Shown here: one piece after another, positions 36,252 to 46,700 of the stretch
Position numbering within the stretch: position 1 is the first letter of the stretch
Layout of the letters: each line of letters begins with the position of its first letter
NCBI GenBank assembly: GCA_035610365.1
Contig: CM069432.1
Coordinates: forward strand, 114,905,529 to 114,969,528
From: Aquatica leii
Lineage: Eukaryota; Arthropoda; Insecta; Coleoptera; Lampyridae
DNA length: 64,000 bases
Reading direction: 5' to 3'
Translations under genes and position numbers: made by a program
Notes under the pieces: generated by a model
The model's input: only the letters and a program-made list of their open reading frames with translations
What the model was told of the DNA's origin: nothing
Database searches by the model: none

Positions 36252-38071
36252 TATGGAACGCCGTTTTGCTTTTTATTACTAAATTTAATTCCGTTGCATT
36301 CAAACAAACTTCAATTCTTATTAATTTTATTTTTATGTTTGTCTATTTATTTTAGTACATTTAAATGGTTTGTTGAACAAACTTAACACAGTTAAATTGT
36401 TAAATAAAAACGTATTTATTGATACAATACAATTTGCTCAAAATTTCTAACAATCATACTAAAAACTTTAATGTAAACTGAGAAAAAAAGTATATGAACA
36501 AACATTTTAATTCATGTAACACTTTTTATATAACAAACAAAAAATAAGAATCATTTAAATTGTAGAATTAAAATGCATGTCGAATTAAAATGTTACATGA
36601 ATTAAAATGTTTGTTGATAATTTTAATTCTTCAATTTTAAATCAAGAACAAAATTACCAACAAACATATTAAATCTGAATTAAAATGTTTGTTGATAATT
36701 TTAATTCTTCAATTTTAAATCAAGAATTATTTTTTCCAGCAAACATATTAATTCTGAATTAAAATGTTTGTTGATAATTTTAATTCTTCAATTTTAATTG
36801 GCGCTGTAGGCTGCGGAGGTTGTGAGTACTCTAACCAGTGGTAAACTTGCATTATAGTTTGGTTAAAATACTCACAACTTCCGCAACTTACAGCGCCAAT
36901 TGAAATTGAAGAATTAAAATTATCAACAAACATTTTAAATCAGAATTAATATGTTTGCTGGTAGTTTTATTCTTGATTTAAAATTGAAGAATTAAAGTTA
37001 TCAACAAACATTTTAATTCAGATTTAATATGTTTGTTGGTAATTTCGTTCTTGATTTAAAATTGAAGAATTAAAATTATCAACAAACATATTAATTCATG
37101 TAACATTTTAATTCGACATACATTTTAATTCTCCAATTTAAATGTTTGTTATTTTTTTGTGTGTTTAATAAAAAGTGTTACATGAAATAAAATGTTTGTT
37201 CATAACCTTTATTTCTCAGTTTAAATTAATGTGTTTAATATGACTGTTAGAAAATTTTGAGCAAAATGTATTGCATCACTAAATACGTTTCAGCTAACAA
37301 TTTAAATGTGTTAAATTTGTTTAACAAACAGTTTTATTGTATTAAAATAAGTATACAAACATGAAAATAAACTTAATAAAAACTGAAGTTTGTTTAAAAT
37401 TGTAGCAAAACAAATTTAGGATTCAATAGTAAAACAATAAAGTAACTAAAAGATTTAATTGAAATGTATGTTATTGATTTTTACCACATTTAAAATGTTG
37501 GTTTAAAAAACTTGGTGTTTTTAACTGTTGATTTAAAATGTTACTTGAATAAAAATATACGTTGAAAATAAATGAAGTAACATTAGAAATCAATTAATTT
37601 TTATGTATGAATATAAATGCTAGACTAATTTTTGACAACTTACATTTCAAATGCTAGAATTAAAATGTTAGTTGATAATTTTAATTCGTCGCTGTGATCA
37701 GTGGTAGCTTTTGAAACTATTTCAGTATAAGGAAATACATGTACATGGTAGTTTTAAATGACGCCACCGATTGAAGCGACCAATTAAAATTATCAACTAA
37801 CATTTTAATTCTATCATTTAAAATGTTAGTTGCTAAAAGTTATTCTAGCATTTTAGTTTATTCGTGAAAATTCGAAGATTTATAATGTTACTTACTTCAA
37901 TGTTTACATTTATTTTTATTCAAGTAACATTTTAAATCACCTTACAATATACTATTCTAAAGTTTTTCAAAGCAAAATTTAAATTGTAACAAACATTTTT
38001 AATATGCACAAGAAGTTATTTTATAAGTTACGTATAAAAACGGACAATAAAAAGTAAAACGGCGTTCCATA
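36252..38071. mobile_element. Foldback element A: one large and one small palindrome, 6-bp TSD
   Basis: The termini are inverted copies of TATGGAACGCCGTTTT. They are flanked by TAAAAC on both sides (36246-36251 and 38072-38077). The 1820-bp interior is almost wholly palindromic. A large palindrome is centred at about 36848 (arms reach roughly 36252 and 37445). A small one is centred at about 37734 (arms roughly 37397 to 38071). There is no coding capacity. The large palindrome is capped by GC-richer arms (GGCGCTGTA...) around a 23-bp loop. Such an element would be moved by enzymes from elsewhere, and its transcripts would fold into long hairpins. The superfamily is unknown. Confidence 0.8.
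36599..37100. repeat. Nested palindromic units inside foldback element A
   Basis: Three copies of a unit of about 79 bp start at 36599, 36677 and 36756, and three mirrored copies lie on the other side of the centre, from about 36900 to 37100. Each unit holds GAATTAAAAT and ATTTTAATTC separated by about 10 bases, so it is itself a small palindrome, followed by TCAATTTTAAATCAAGAA. This makes palindromes within a palindrome. Confidence 0.75.
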
Positions 38072-38077
38072 TAAAAC

Positions 38078-38765
38078 TTTAACAACGCCATGGTCAAAAG
38101 AAGCATAAATTAAGTTCAACGATTATTACTACAAAATCTGTGCAAATAACCTTACTCTATTATTTTGGCATTGAGACGTAGAGTAAAAGCTGTTATTTTT
38201 GAAGCGAGCTTGTTTACAATATTATATAATTTATTTCCGATTAAACTAAATTCTAACTTCAGGCAAATTAATACAAATACGATTTTACAAAGTTGTACTG
38301 GATACATCAATTGTTTAGTTAATCGCACAACTTTTATATGAATTTAAATACTAAATTTGTTCTATTATTAAAATGTTTGATAAAATATTTCCAAACAATA
38401 ATTTATAAGGATTGTTTGGATAGTTGTTCCTGTATGTGAAAGTAGTGACTTAACGATTATTTTATGACATTGAGTAATATAAGGGTTTAATTATGTTTAT
38501 TTTTAAGCATTTTTGTTGTAATAATTTAATCAAATTTACTTTTGTAGTACGTTTTTACTTTTTTCTAAATTCGTTAAACTAACCATAAGGTTTAAATATT
38601 TACTTTTCATATAATTTATTTTCATCTTGTTATAATGGTTGATCCATATGTTAAACCAATGGTTAAACCAAAGCAATGATTAAAAATTAAAAATTAAAGT
38701 TTTTTTTGTTTATTATTCTTTTAATTTAACGATTAGTTATTAAAATTTTTTGAAATTTATTACCT
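38078..38765. other. AT-rich stretch without recognisable genes
   Basis: Nothing supported between foldback element A and the Harbinger-type element. Confidence 0.5.
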
Positions 38766-38768
38766 TTA

Positions 38769-40005
38769 TGGCCGATTGCAGAAACGCGGGTTAAACAAGA
38801 GATCAAGTGAACCAGGATCAAATTTAGTTAGGTACTAAATTTTAGTTCTATTGAATAAACGTTTTTCTTAGATAGGGTTACTTACGTAGTCCGGTATTGT
38901 TTTTGATTTGTGAACCACCTATAATTTATTCGGTAAAATAGTAAACCGCGGTAAGTATCAAGTTGACAGAATTTAAATTTTAAATAGAAAAGAAATACAA
39001 AGGCAAACACTATAGCAAAAAATAAAAATTAAATTTTTAGGAAATAATAAATACATAAGTATTAATTTCTTTGTATCCATTATTCAATATATTTATAATC
39101 AATTTCAATTTTAACTCGTGATAAGTATTATTATATCCAACGTACAAAAAAATACATTAGATTTTGTAGATTTAAGAATATAATAGCAAATAAAAGAACG
39201 GATTTTACGTCAGTAAAAATAAAAAATGAGAACTCGAAAATATTTTGTAACCAGTATAACGTCAGTGCAGAATCTGCTCACTAAAAATTCTATATAAACA
39301 TTTAAAAAGAAGTACTTTATCTGCACTCGCGGATAAAAAAAATTTTTTTGGTGCGACTGGGACTTGAACCCCAACCTGATACTTATAAATAAGTTTGCGC
39401 CAACTATAATATTGGCTAAACCACTGTGTTACTTCACTTTCATTGAAATGTTGTACATATAGTTTAAAAACTTATTTAAAATAGAATCTTAAGATTTCGC
39501 GGTTACTTTGTCTTGTCGTTCGTGAATCTAAATCAACTGACGTTTCGCTTGCATCTCCGTAGTGGTAAATGTCACTGCAGTGACTTATTTAAAGTACTCT
39601 TTTTTATCGTAAATATTTGATTGTATATTTAATATTTTGAACATAGAAAAAATTATAATAAAATAACAATTACATATTAACTATTTTTTTTAATGAAATA
39701 CTTACATCCAAATATGTGCATTTAAGTAAACTGTCAATTTCATCCACGGTTTAATCCGTCAAAATGTTGGTATTATACAACGATTATATTTAGTACCGGA
39801 TTATGTCATTTAATTCCGGATCAAGGCGTTTATGCAATCAAAATATGATCTAATCCTCTCTATAGTACGGTATTACAATTTATTCTTTTACTAAAATTTA
39901 GTACTGAACTAAATAGTGTTTATGCAATTGAATTTGGCATTTTAATACCGTAATAAGCGTTTAGCACCGAACTATACAGTTAATCCGCGTTTTTGCAATC
40001 GGTCC
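38769..40005. mobile_element. Harbinger-type non-autonomous element
   Basis: Its ends are inverted copies of about 27 bp containing CCGATTGCA/GAAACGCGGG/ATTAA, flanked by TTA at 38766-38768 and 40006-40008, as in Harbinger elements. Similarity continues inward in patches (TACTAAATTTTAG on both sides). The 1237-bp interior has no coding region but includes a tRNA-like segment. The termini differ from those of the other Harbinger-type elements at 5.8 and 53.2 kb. Confidence 0.72.
39350..39437 (-). repeat. tRNA-like SINE head or tRNA pseudogene
   Basis: On the minus strand a B-box-like GGTTCAAGTCC and an A-box-like AACACAGTGGTTTAGCC are about 45 bp apart. The sequence ends CCCAGTCGCACC followed by A7 and T8. 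The acceptor stem pairs at only about four of seven positions and the T-arm has a mismatch. It is therefore a tRNA-derived SINE head or a decayed tRNA rather than a working tRNA. The T run just after it could end RNA polymerase III transcription. Confidence 0.5.
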
Positions 40006-40082
40006 TTAACGTTACTGAGTAGGTAATTGCTTTGTAGATCAGCTTTCCTTTAACTCAAATAAGAAACGTGCGATATACATAT

Positions 40083-40242
40083 TAAACCGACAAAGTAGTC
40101 TTCTTAATACTTTCGACTGAATTCGAAAACTAAACCCGATCTTCTTTCGAATACTTTTATATTCTTCCGTTATTGGAATTCCGAATACTCCATTATTTTC
40201 TATCAGCGTTCCAAAGTTTTCAAAAGCTTTGGGTACGCTTCA
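40083..40242 (-). repeat. Truncated 3' LTR
   Basis: About 160 bp that align with 43580-43741 at roughly 85% identity, starting TGAAG and including GACTACTTTGTCGGTTTAA near the end on the minus strand. The R-U5 part seen in the 5' LTR is missing, so this copy is truncated. Confidence 0.75.
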
Positions 40243-41099
40243 CTGCCTCCTTCTTAAGAGTGTTCAGTCTCAGAACAGGAAACTGGATGCAGCACTGGTT
40301 GAAAGGGTTGTGGAAATACCGGCAGTTCCCTCCATTGCAGCAACTTGGGTAGCAGTTAATGGACTTTTTCTGACCCGATGGTTTGACTCGGATAATAACT
40401 GCAGATCAACACTTAAACGTCTTCTCCTCAGAAGACGACTTCCAACATATTTCTAACTGTTCTTTAATCCAGTTGATCTAAGCCACAACCAAGTTTGGGT
40501 ACTGCCAATTTCTTAATGTTGTTATTCTTTCTTAAGATTCCAAAATGCTTGCTACATGTTTTTGTATGACCGCTTTGCATGTGAGTACTTTCTACTGACC
40601 AAATAGAAAACAAAACGTCGTTCATCACGTATTTTAAGACTTTGCTGATTGCCGATTGCCGCCTTTATAGTTTATCTAGCCATCCAAACTTCTTCTTAAA
40701 TACGACTGCAACCCCTCTGGACATTTCAAGATCTTTGTTCACGCAATCTGCGATCAAGTAATCCTTCCGTGTTTGTATAGATCTTATTACTCTTTGGTTC
40801 CAAACTAGCCTTTTGAGAATCCTCGTACATACTCATAAACTTTTCGATGTCCATTCCTTCGGCTGTTGTCGCAAACTACAGTCTGCCGTACATGGTCTTC
40901 TGGACAAACATTCAGCGTTGCGATGACTGTTTTCGGCGAGGTTTTCTGTTTATAGTCATACTTTTGCAGCGTCTGGATCTATTTTGCTACTTGTCTTTCC
41001 GGATTACAAAACTGCAATAGTCATTTATAGCAACGTGGTTTGTTTTTACAAATATTTCTAGAACTATTCTGTGGACTTGACGACTGATAACAGCTCTTT

Positions 41100-42665
41100 C
41101 TTAATCACGCAATAATTCCTTTCTGGCCTGTACAAAACTTTACTAAAACGTGATTACTTTTTTTAAATTTATTTTGCACCTTTAAAAAGACTGCACCTAT
41201 AACCAGATTACTTGAATCGATATTTAGAACAAATTTTCCATCTTCTCTTAGATAACTTAAAATCGGCGAAATGACTAGGACTTGTTTTAGTGAATAGAAA
41301 CCGTTTTCGCAGTCTTCATTTCATCTAAATTCTGCTCTTTGTTTGGTCAGTTTTGTTAAAAGTTTGCCAATATTGGCAAATCCAGGTACAAATCGTCTAT
41401 AATAGGTGCACAACCTAAGGAATCTTTGGACTTGATGTTTGTCGATTGGTCTGGACCATGATTGCACTAGTCGAACTTTGTCTAGGTCAGCCCTTACTCC
41501 ATCTCTAGATACGACGTGGCCAGTGCATTACACTTTTTCAGTAATTATTTGTGGCTTTTTCAAAAGAAGTCGGCGTCAATGTTGTCATATCGGTCGAGCG
41601 TTTTTGGTATTAATCTTATGCTTCACTACGTAAGTTCTTGCTTTTGCCAGCTGGCTTGGCTGATGTTTTGGCATTTGAAGGTAAAAATGTCTAATAGATG
41701 TTGTGGACACTTCGGCGACGTAGCTTCATTAAAATTCGCGCATCTCACAATTTGAGATACTGGCGTGCATTGGTCTACCACAATCTTGTTTTCCAACGTT
41801 ACTGGGTCTGAGATGACGTTCAAGATACTTACTGGCATCGTGTTTTTTACTTGTACTAATGTTCTGCTCACTAGCATTTGGTTGTCACCCTCCATTGGTT
41901 TAATAGCGCGAATGTAGCTTTCCCGGAGATTTACATCTAGACGTGCATTTACCACATTTTTAATCCTTTCAAGCAAAATCAGTCTTCACTCAATAAGACT
42001 TGCACGGCTCCCTACTCTGATGAATGAAATTGAATTTCTTCGCCGTTGATCTTCCGGACCTCGTTTTTCATTTCCAAATAGAACCCACACTTCTTCATAA
42101 AGTCCATTCCTAGGATAACTTTTTCCGTGTTGTCGGCTACCAGTACTTAATAGTACTCTATTTTCTTAACCAATGGTAACTTTTACCTGTCCGTGAGTAG
42201 GTATTTCTTTGCCCATCGCCGTTTGAACTAGTACTGTTGCTAGTGATGTCTTCTGATTTTTCAATAACATGCCAAGACGAATTACGGTTTTTATCGCTCC
42301 CGTTTCAACCAGTAACCGAACACTTTGTCTATTAATCTTGCCATTGAGATAAATGCTGTGCAATTGGTACATAGACGATGCCATTTGAATGATAACTTCC
42401 GGTGCATGACTAGATGAAATTAACCTTTGGTTTTTTTGTCTCAACTCGTTCCAGGCTTTTGAAGCTCTTCTTGTTTTTTTCTTAAGCTTAGTACGGTGTC
42501 CTCGTACGCGACCGATTTCACCGCAGATTGAAGTAGCCACTCCTCTTTTCTGAAGCATTTGTCGCGCTGTTTCTTGGATCTTTTCTTGTGTTTGCGGGAG
42601 TTTGCTACTAAGTCGGGCCAGCCGTAGAAACAACTGCGTTTCGTTATTTTGAAGTACGTTTGCAA
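41100..42665 (-). pseudogene. Ty3/gypsy gag-pro-pol remnant
   Basis: From 42665 downwards on the minus strand: a gag C-terminus with a ruined zinc knuckle (ICGEIGRVRGHRTKL, one Cys left), then a protease segment LNGKINRQSVRLLVETGAIK whose active-site DTGA has become ETGA (around 42290). Next comes an open stretch at 41976-41626 (AIKPMEGDNQMLVS). Then, after a deletion of most of the reverse transcriptase, the connection motif QRFLRLC-YYRRFV, KLLTKLTKQRAEFR and the RNase H start NIDSSNLVIGAV (near 41220). Stops and frame changes divide the pieces, and integrase is not recognisable. It cannot be functional. Confidence 0.75.
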
Positions 42666-43406
42666 ATTTTTAAATAGTCAGGTCCTCTAGGAAGGTATAT
42701 GTTGCTGTAAGATTCAAAAGTCATGTCAATCTGGCGATGTCAGCCTTGAACTCTTCAATACTTTCCGCCGTTTCTTGTACACGACTTTTTATTTGGACTT
42801 GGTACTCTTGTTAAAGATTAACATCTGCATATCTTATTTGTAGGCGTGAAATTAAGAGTTTTTAATTTCCTTAAAGATGGTCAAGATCAGTCTGCCAAAT
42901 TTGGAGATACAACTTTAAACTTGTTAGTGCTTCTCGATGGTTCATTATTAAATTTTTGCTCGTAAAGCTTTACTATGGCAATTCCTTTGGTTTATTCTTC
43001 CTTCAAGCAATTTAATTCTGTCTTTTCATTTGTCTTTTATTGCTTCTATTTTGTTTTCTAGAATTTTGAGGTTATTATTGAGGTTATTCTTGAACAATTT
43101 TAATTTGGTTTTCTATATTCGTTCGTATTTTTTTATTTTTTACAGTTTTTCTTGGATTTTCTGAGAAATTTCGTAAAATTGTTCTTCCATTTTCTAAGAA
43201 GTTTAGAACAGTTTTTTTTTAATCTTTTTAGAATTTTTTTTCACTTTGTGAGAATTCTCTTCCATTTTTCTAAATTTTTTTTCTATTTTCACACACAAAT
43301 CTCGAGTTAATCACAAGTTAATCCCCTGTTAATCACCAGTTTACACAATATCAAATTACCAGGCGTAAGATCGTCTCACGTCTGATACCAATTGTATTTA
43401 TTCTAA

Positions 43407-43741
43407 ACTTATTTATTTACACCGTAAATATAATTACTTTTAACTAACACTAATAAAACGTAACGATGTTTACAAATACTCTCCGCAATAAGTTTCACTT
43501 TTTGATTATCTACAATCGAATTTGTTTTTACTTAATGCATTTTTATTTATTTTAACACACTCGTTAAACACTTTATTTATTTAAACCGATAAAGTAGTCT
43601 TCTTAATATTTTCGACTGAATTCAAAAACTGAATCCGATCTTTCTTCGAATACTTTTGTATTCTTCCGTTATCGGAATCCAGAATATTCCATTTTTTTCT
43701 ATAAGTGTTCCGAAGTTTCCAATTACTTCGGGAGTACTTCA
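43407..43741 (-). repeat. 5' LTR
   Basis: The inner edge is set by the primer-binding site TGGTATCAGACG and the outer edge by TGAAGTACTCCC, which matches the start of the other LTR. The length is about 335 bp. Divergence between the two LTRs points to an old insertion. Confidence 0.65.
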
Positions 43742-46700
43742 ATACATAATACTAGTTTACCACGTGTTGTACAGATTGTTTTATGCATTTGTTTAACAGT
43801 AGTAGTTCTTGTTTCATCCGAATTGAAAATCTTCGAAGGAACAGATTTTTTGACATGTCACGCCGGTGTTTCAAGCCTAACAGCTTTTCAAATAAAAAAA
43901 ATATTTTTGAGAACTATAGTAACTCCCGTTTTTATTACTATTTTAGATATTTACATAAAATTTGGACAGTATATTTTTTACTTCAATTTAAAAAATAAAA
44001 AGCAAAAATAATGTGAGCTCATAATCTGTAACAGTAATAATTGCTGCAAATTTTTTGCCCCCTATAACGAAAGAACTTGTCTTTTAATAGAATAACGTTT
44101 AAATTATAATTTACTTGCTAATTACAAGTAATTCCTTATTAATAAAAAAAAACAGTTTTGTTTTATAATTTTGATAAACTATGCAGCTAAAAATTGTTAG
44201 CTCTGCTATCTAGAACACTAATACCAACTATGGCAGTGGTAAAATTAATGTGCAAAAATTCTATTAGCTTTGCATCAGCGAGTACACCGTCTCAGTTAGT
44301 ACCACCCTCAATTCAGTAATCGCAAGTTATATCCTTTATACACATTTTTAATTGTACTCCTTTTTAGATTATTTCTTCGCATACTGAATTGGCGAGTAAA
44401 TGTAAAATATTTCATTAAAAAAATGCATTAGGTAATTCAGTAATGTTTAGTTTATAAAGTAAATTTAAGCGTTATTTAAGTTTGTCATTTTTAATTTCTG
44501 TATTATGCCACTTATTATTCAATGATTATGCGCAAGTTATCATTTTATATATGTAAAATCAGTTCATTTGAACAATTGAAATTTAAGTTCGAAGACGTAT
44601 AACATTTGTAACGTCCGCTAATGTAAATGAATTGAAATTAAATTATTATTAAAATACAGTCCACATTATATTATTCGAACCAGCATTGAAACAAGTAATA
44701 CTGAGCATAAAGAATTATTGACGTTGCGATAAATGCATATAAAGTTGGTACAGATTTTTTATTTGGCCTTTTAGTTAGCTTTTACGATTGTCATTGATAA
44801 TATTCATCCATTACAATAATATATTTAAAATAATCTTGGTTGTCGTGTCTTATGCGTTGTTTGTGTTTTTTTAGGTTCTACATTGTATACTAGATGCTGT
44901 ACGACGCTTAGCCACCGATAGATTTGAATTTATATAAACATCTGATAGATACATTTACATTTCATATACGGTTTTTGTTAAAAAGAAGTAGCTGTTATAT
45001 GTAAGTATATTTTTTATAGTACTAATTTCTTTTCCTTGTTGACAATACAACCATGTCTTATTTCAGCGGTTGGTTAGTGAAGAAAACATTAAGTGAATGA
45101 ATACGTCTACAATAATTCTTTTTTAACTCATGCATAAGAACGACCAAATTTTTTTATTTAATTTGATAAACTCAGAAAATAACTGATCTAGTAAGCTTAA
45201 TGTTTCTTGTTGTGTCCAACTAGGCTATCCGTTGAAGCAATCATTTTTTAAATTACAGTTTGGTTTGACAACGTAACGAGTACAATATAATGAAATGAAC
45301 ACAAGAAAAGAAACATATGCAAAAAACAGATTCGACAACATCTGGAAGTAGAAACAACAAATTCAAGTTTACGTTCTATATGATTATGAAGTTGAGTTGA
45401 AGACATGTTTTCTAACGTAAACACCTTAAAATGAGTGACTTGACTCGAACAATTGGAACATTAAAAGTCTAAATATGTACAGGTGATACAAAACTGGTAA
45501 GAGGAATAGGTTTTGCTTCAGCAACTTAAAACATATTTTAAGGAATTTTTTAAGTTTGGGATGAAAACGTTTTTACTTGGGAAGATATTTCTTATGATAC
45601 GGGTTAGCTCTTGGACTGGCGTTCTCAGTCTTGATGCTAATTTAATTAAACATTAATGTGTGCCCGGTTATTAAAGAGCATGTAGACTACTAGAAAAAAT
45701 TAATAAAGCATCGGTTTTAAAAAGCAATAAATTAGGAAACAACATGCCAAAATATCATGTCTACTGTTTTTGTAATTTTCTAAAAAAGCAAAATTTATTA
45801 GAAGAGTACAATAATTTTTAAGTAGGTTATATTATAAACAATATTGTTTGTTTTCTTATTAATAAAGACTTGAACTTGATTAAATACTTAAAAATATTTG
45901 TAACAAATTATACGATTTAACAAAAAAAAATGTAAATTAAAGATAGAAAAGAAAAACATCTTTTGCGTAAATATATCACTTTTTAAATTTATTAAACAAT
46001 GATTGTTTAACACAGATACACAGTAACTATAAAAATCTGAATTATAAATCAAATACTAGATGTTTCTGATCCGTTACAGTTTTGGTAATAACACGTAACT
46101 ACAATTAAAATGTCATTTGACTTAATAATCTATCACCTTCTCATCAAGACGCGACGCAACTTATAGATACTATGATACATATAAATGTCATGCAGAGATA
46201 TGCATATGCTCTTCTGACCTATTTACCTACTATACATATTTAATGTAATATTTTATATGACTGAAACGAATAAACGACTACAATAATAATTACCAAAAAA
46301 TTGTCCACTTCCGATACAATTAAAGAACACGAACGGCGACCACCGACATTTATCAAAGAGATTATAGAAAAATTTAAATTACTAAGAATTTTCTTATGAA
46401 TAATTATTGTATTTTCGACAGTTAAGAATAAGTAAAATAATTTAAGATTTATTTATCAGTATTTACAATATTCATACTTTGCAAAAGATATTGTAAATAG
46501 AATTATATAAAAAAAAGTATTCTAATTTTGATATAAATTATACACAAAACGATTTGATGTTGATACTTTTTGTTTTATTTATAAAGTGACAAGGTAATAC
46601 TAGAAACTATCTACATACTTAGAAAATTGTAGTTTTATTATATATATATATATATATATTGAAAAAATGACTTAACTTTTAACCGACGTAAAAGTATAAA

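Larger units (their letters stand above)
40083..43741 (-). mobile_element. Ty3/gypsy LTR retrotransposon, internally deleted
   Basis: The element lies on the minus strand. Its 5' LTR is at the right (about 43407-43741) and a truncated 3' LTR at the left (40083-40242). Just inside the 5' LTR is TGGTATCAGACG, a primer-binding site that would pair with initiator methionine tRNA. Just before the 3' LTR is the purine-rich AAGAAGGAGGCAG. At 3.66 kb it is well below full length. Recognisable protein pieces are gag zinc-knuckle region, protease, and a joined end of reverse transcriptase and RNase H. Most of reverse transcriptase and integrase is missing or unrecognisable. Confidence 0.78.

Noticed and set aside
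39350..39437. A functional tRNA gene on the minus strand
   Set aside because: A and B boxes are present, but the acceptor stem pairs at only about four of seven positions and the T-arm has a mismatch. It is better read as a SINE head or pseudogene.
46641..46661. TA dinucleotide run as a possible origin or promoter element
   Set aside because: A plain microsatellite in AT-rich DNA; nothing around it supports a function.
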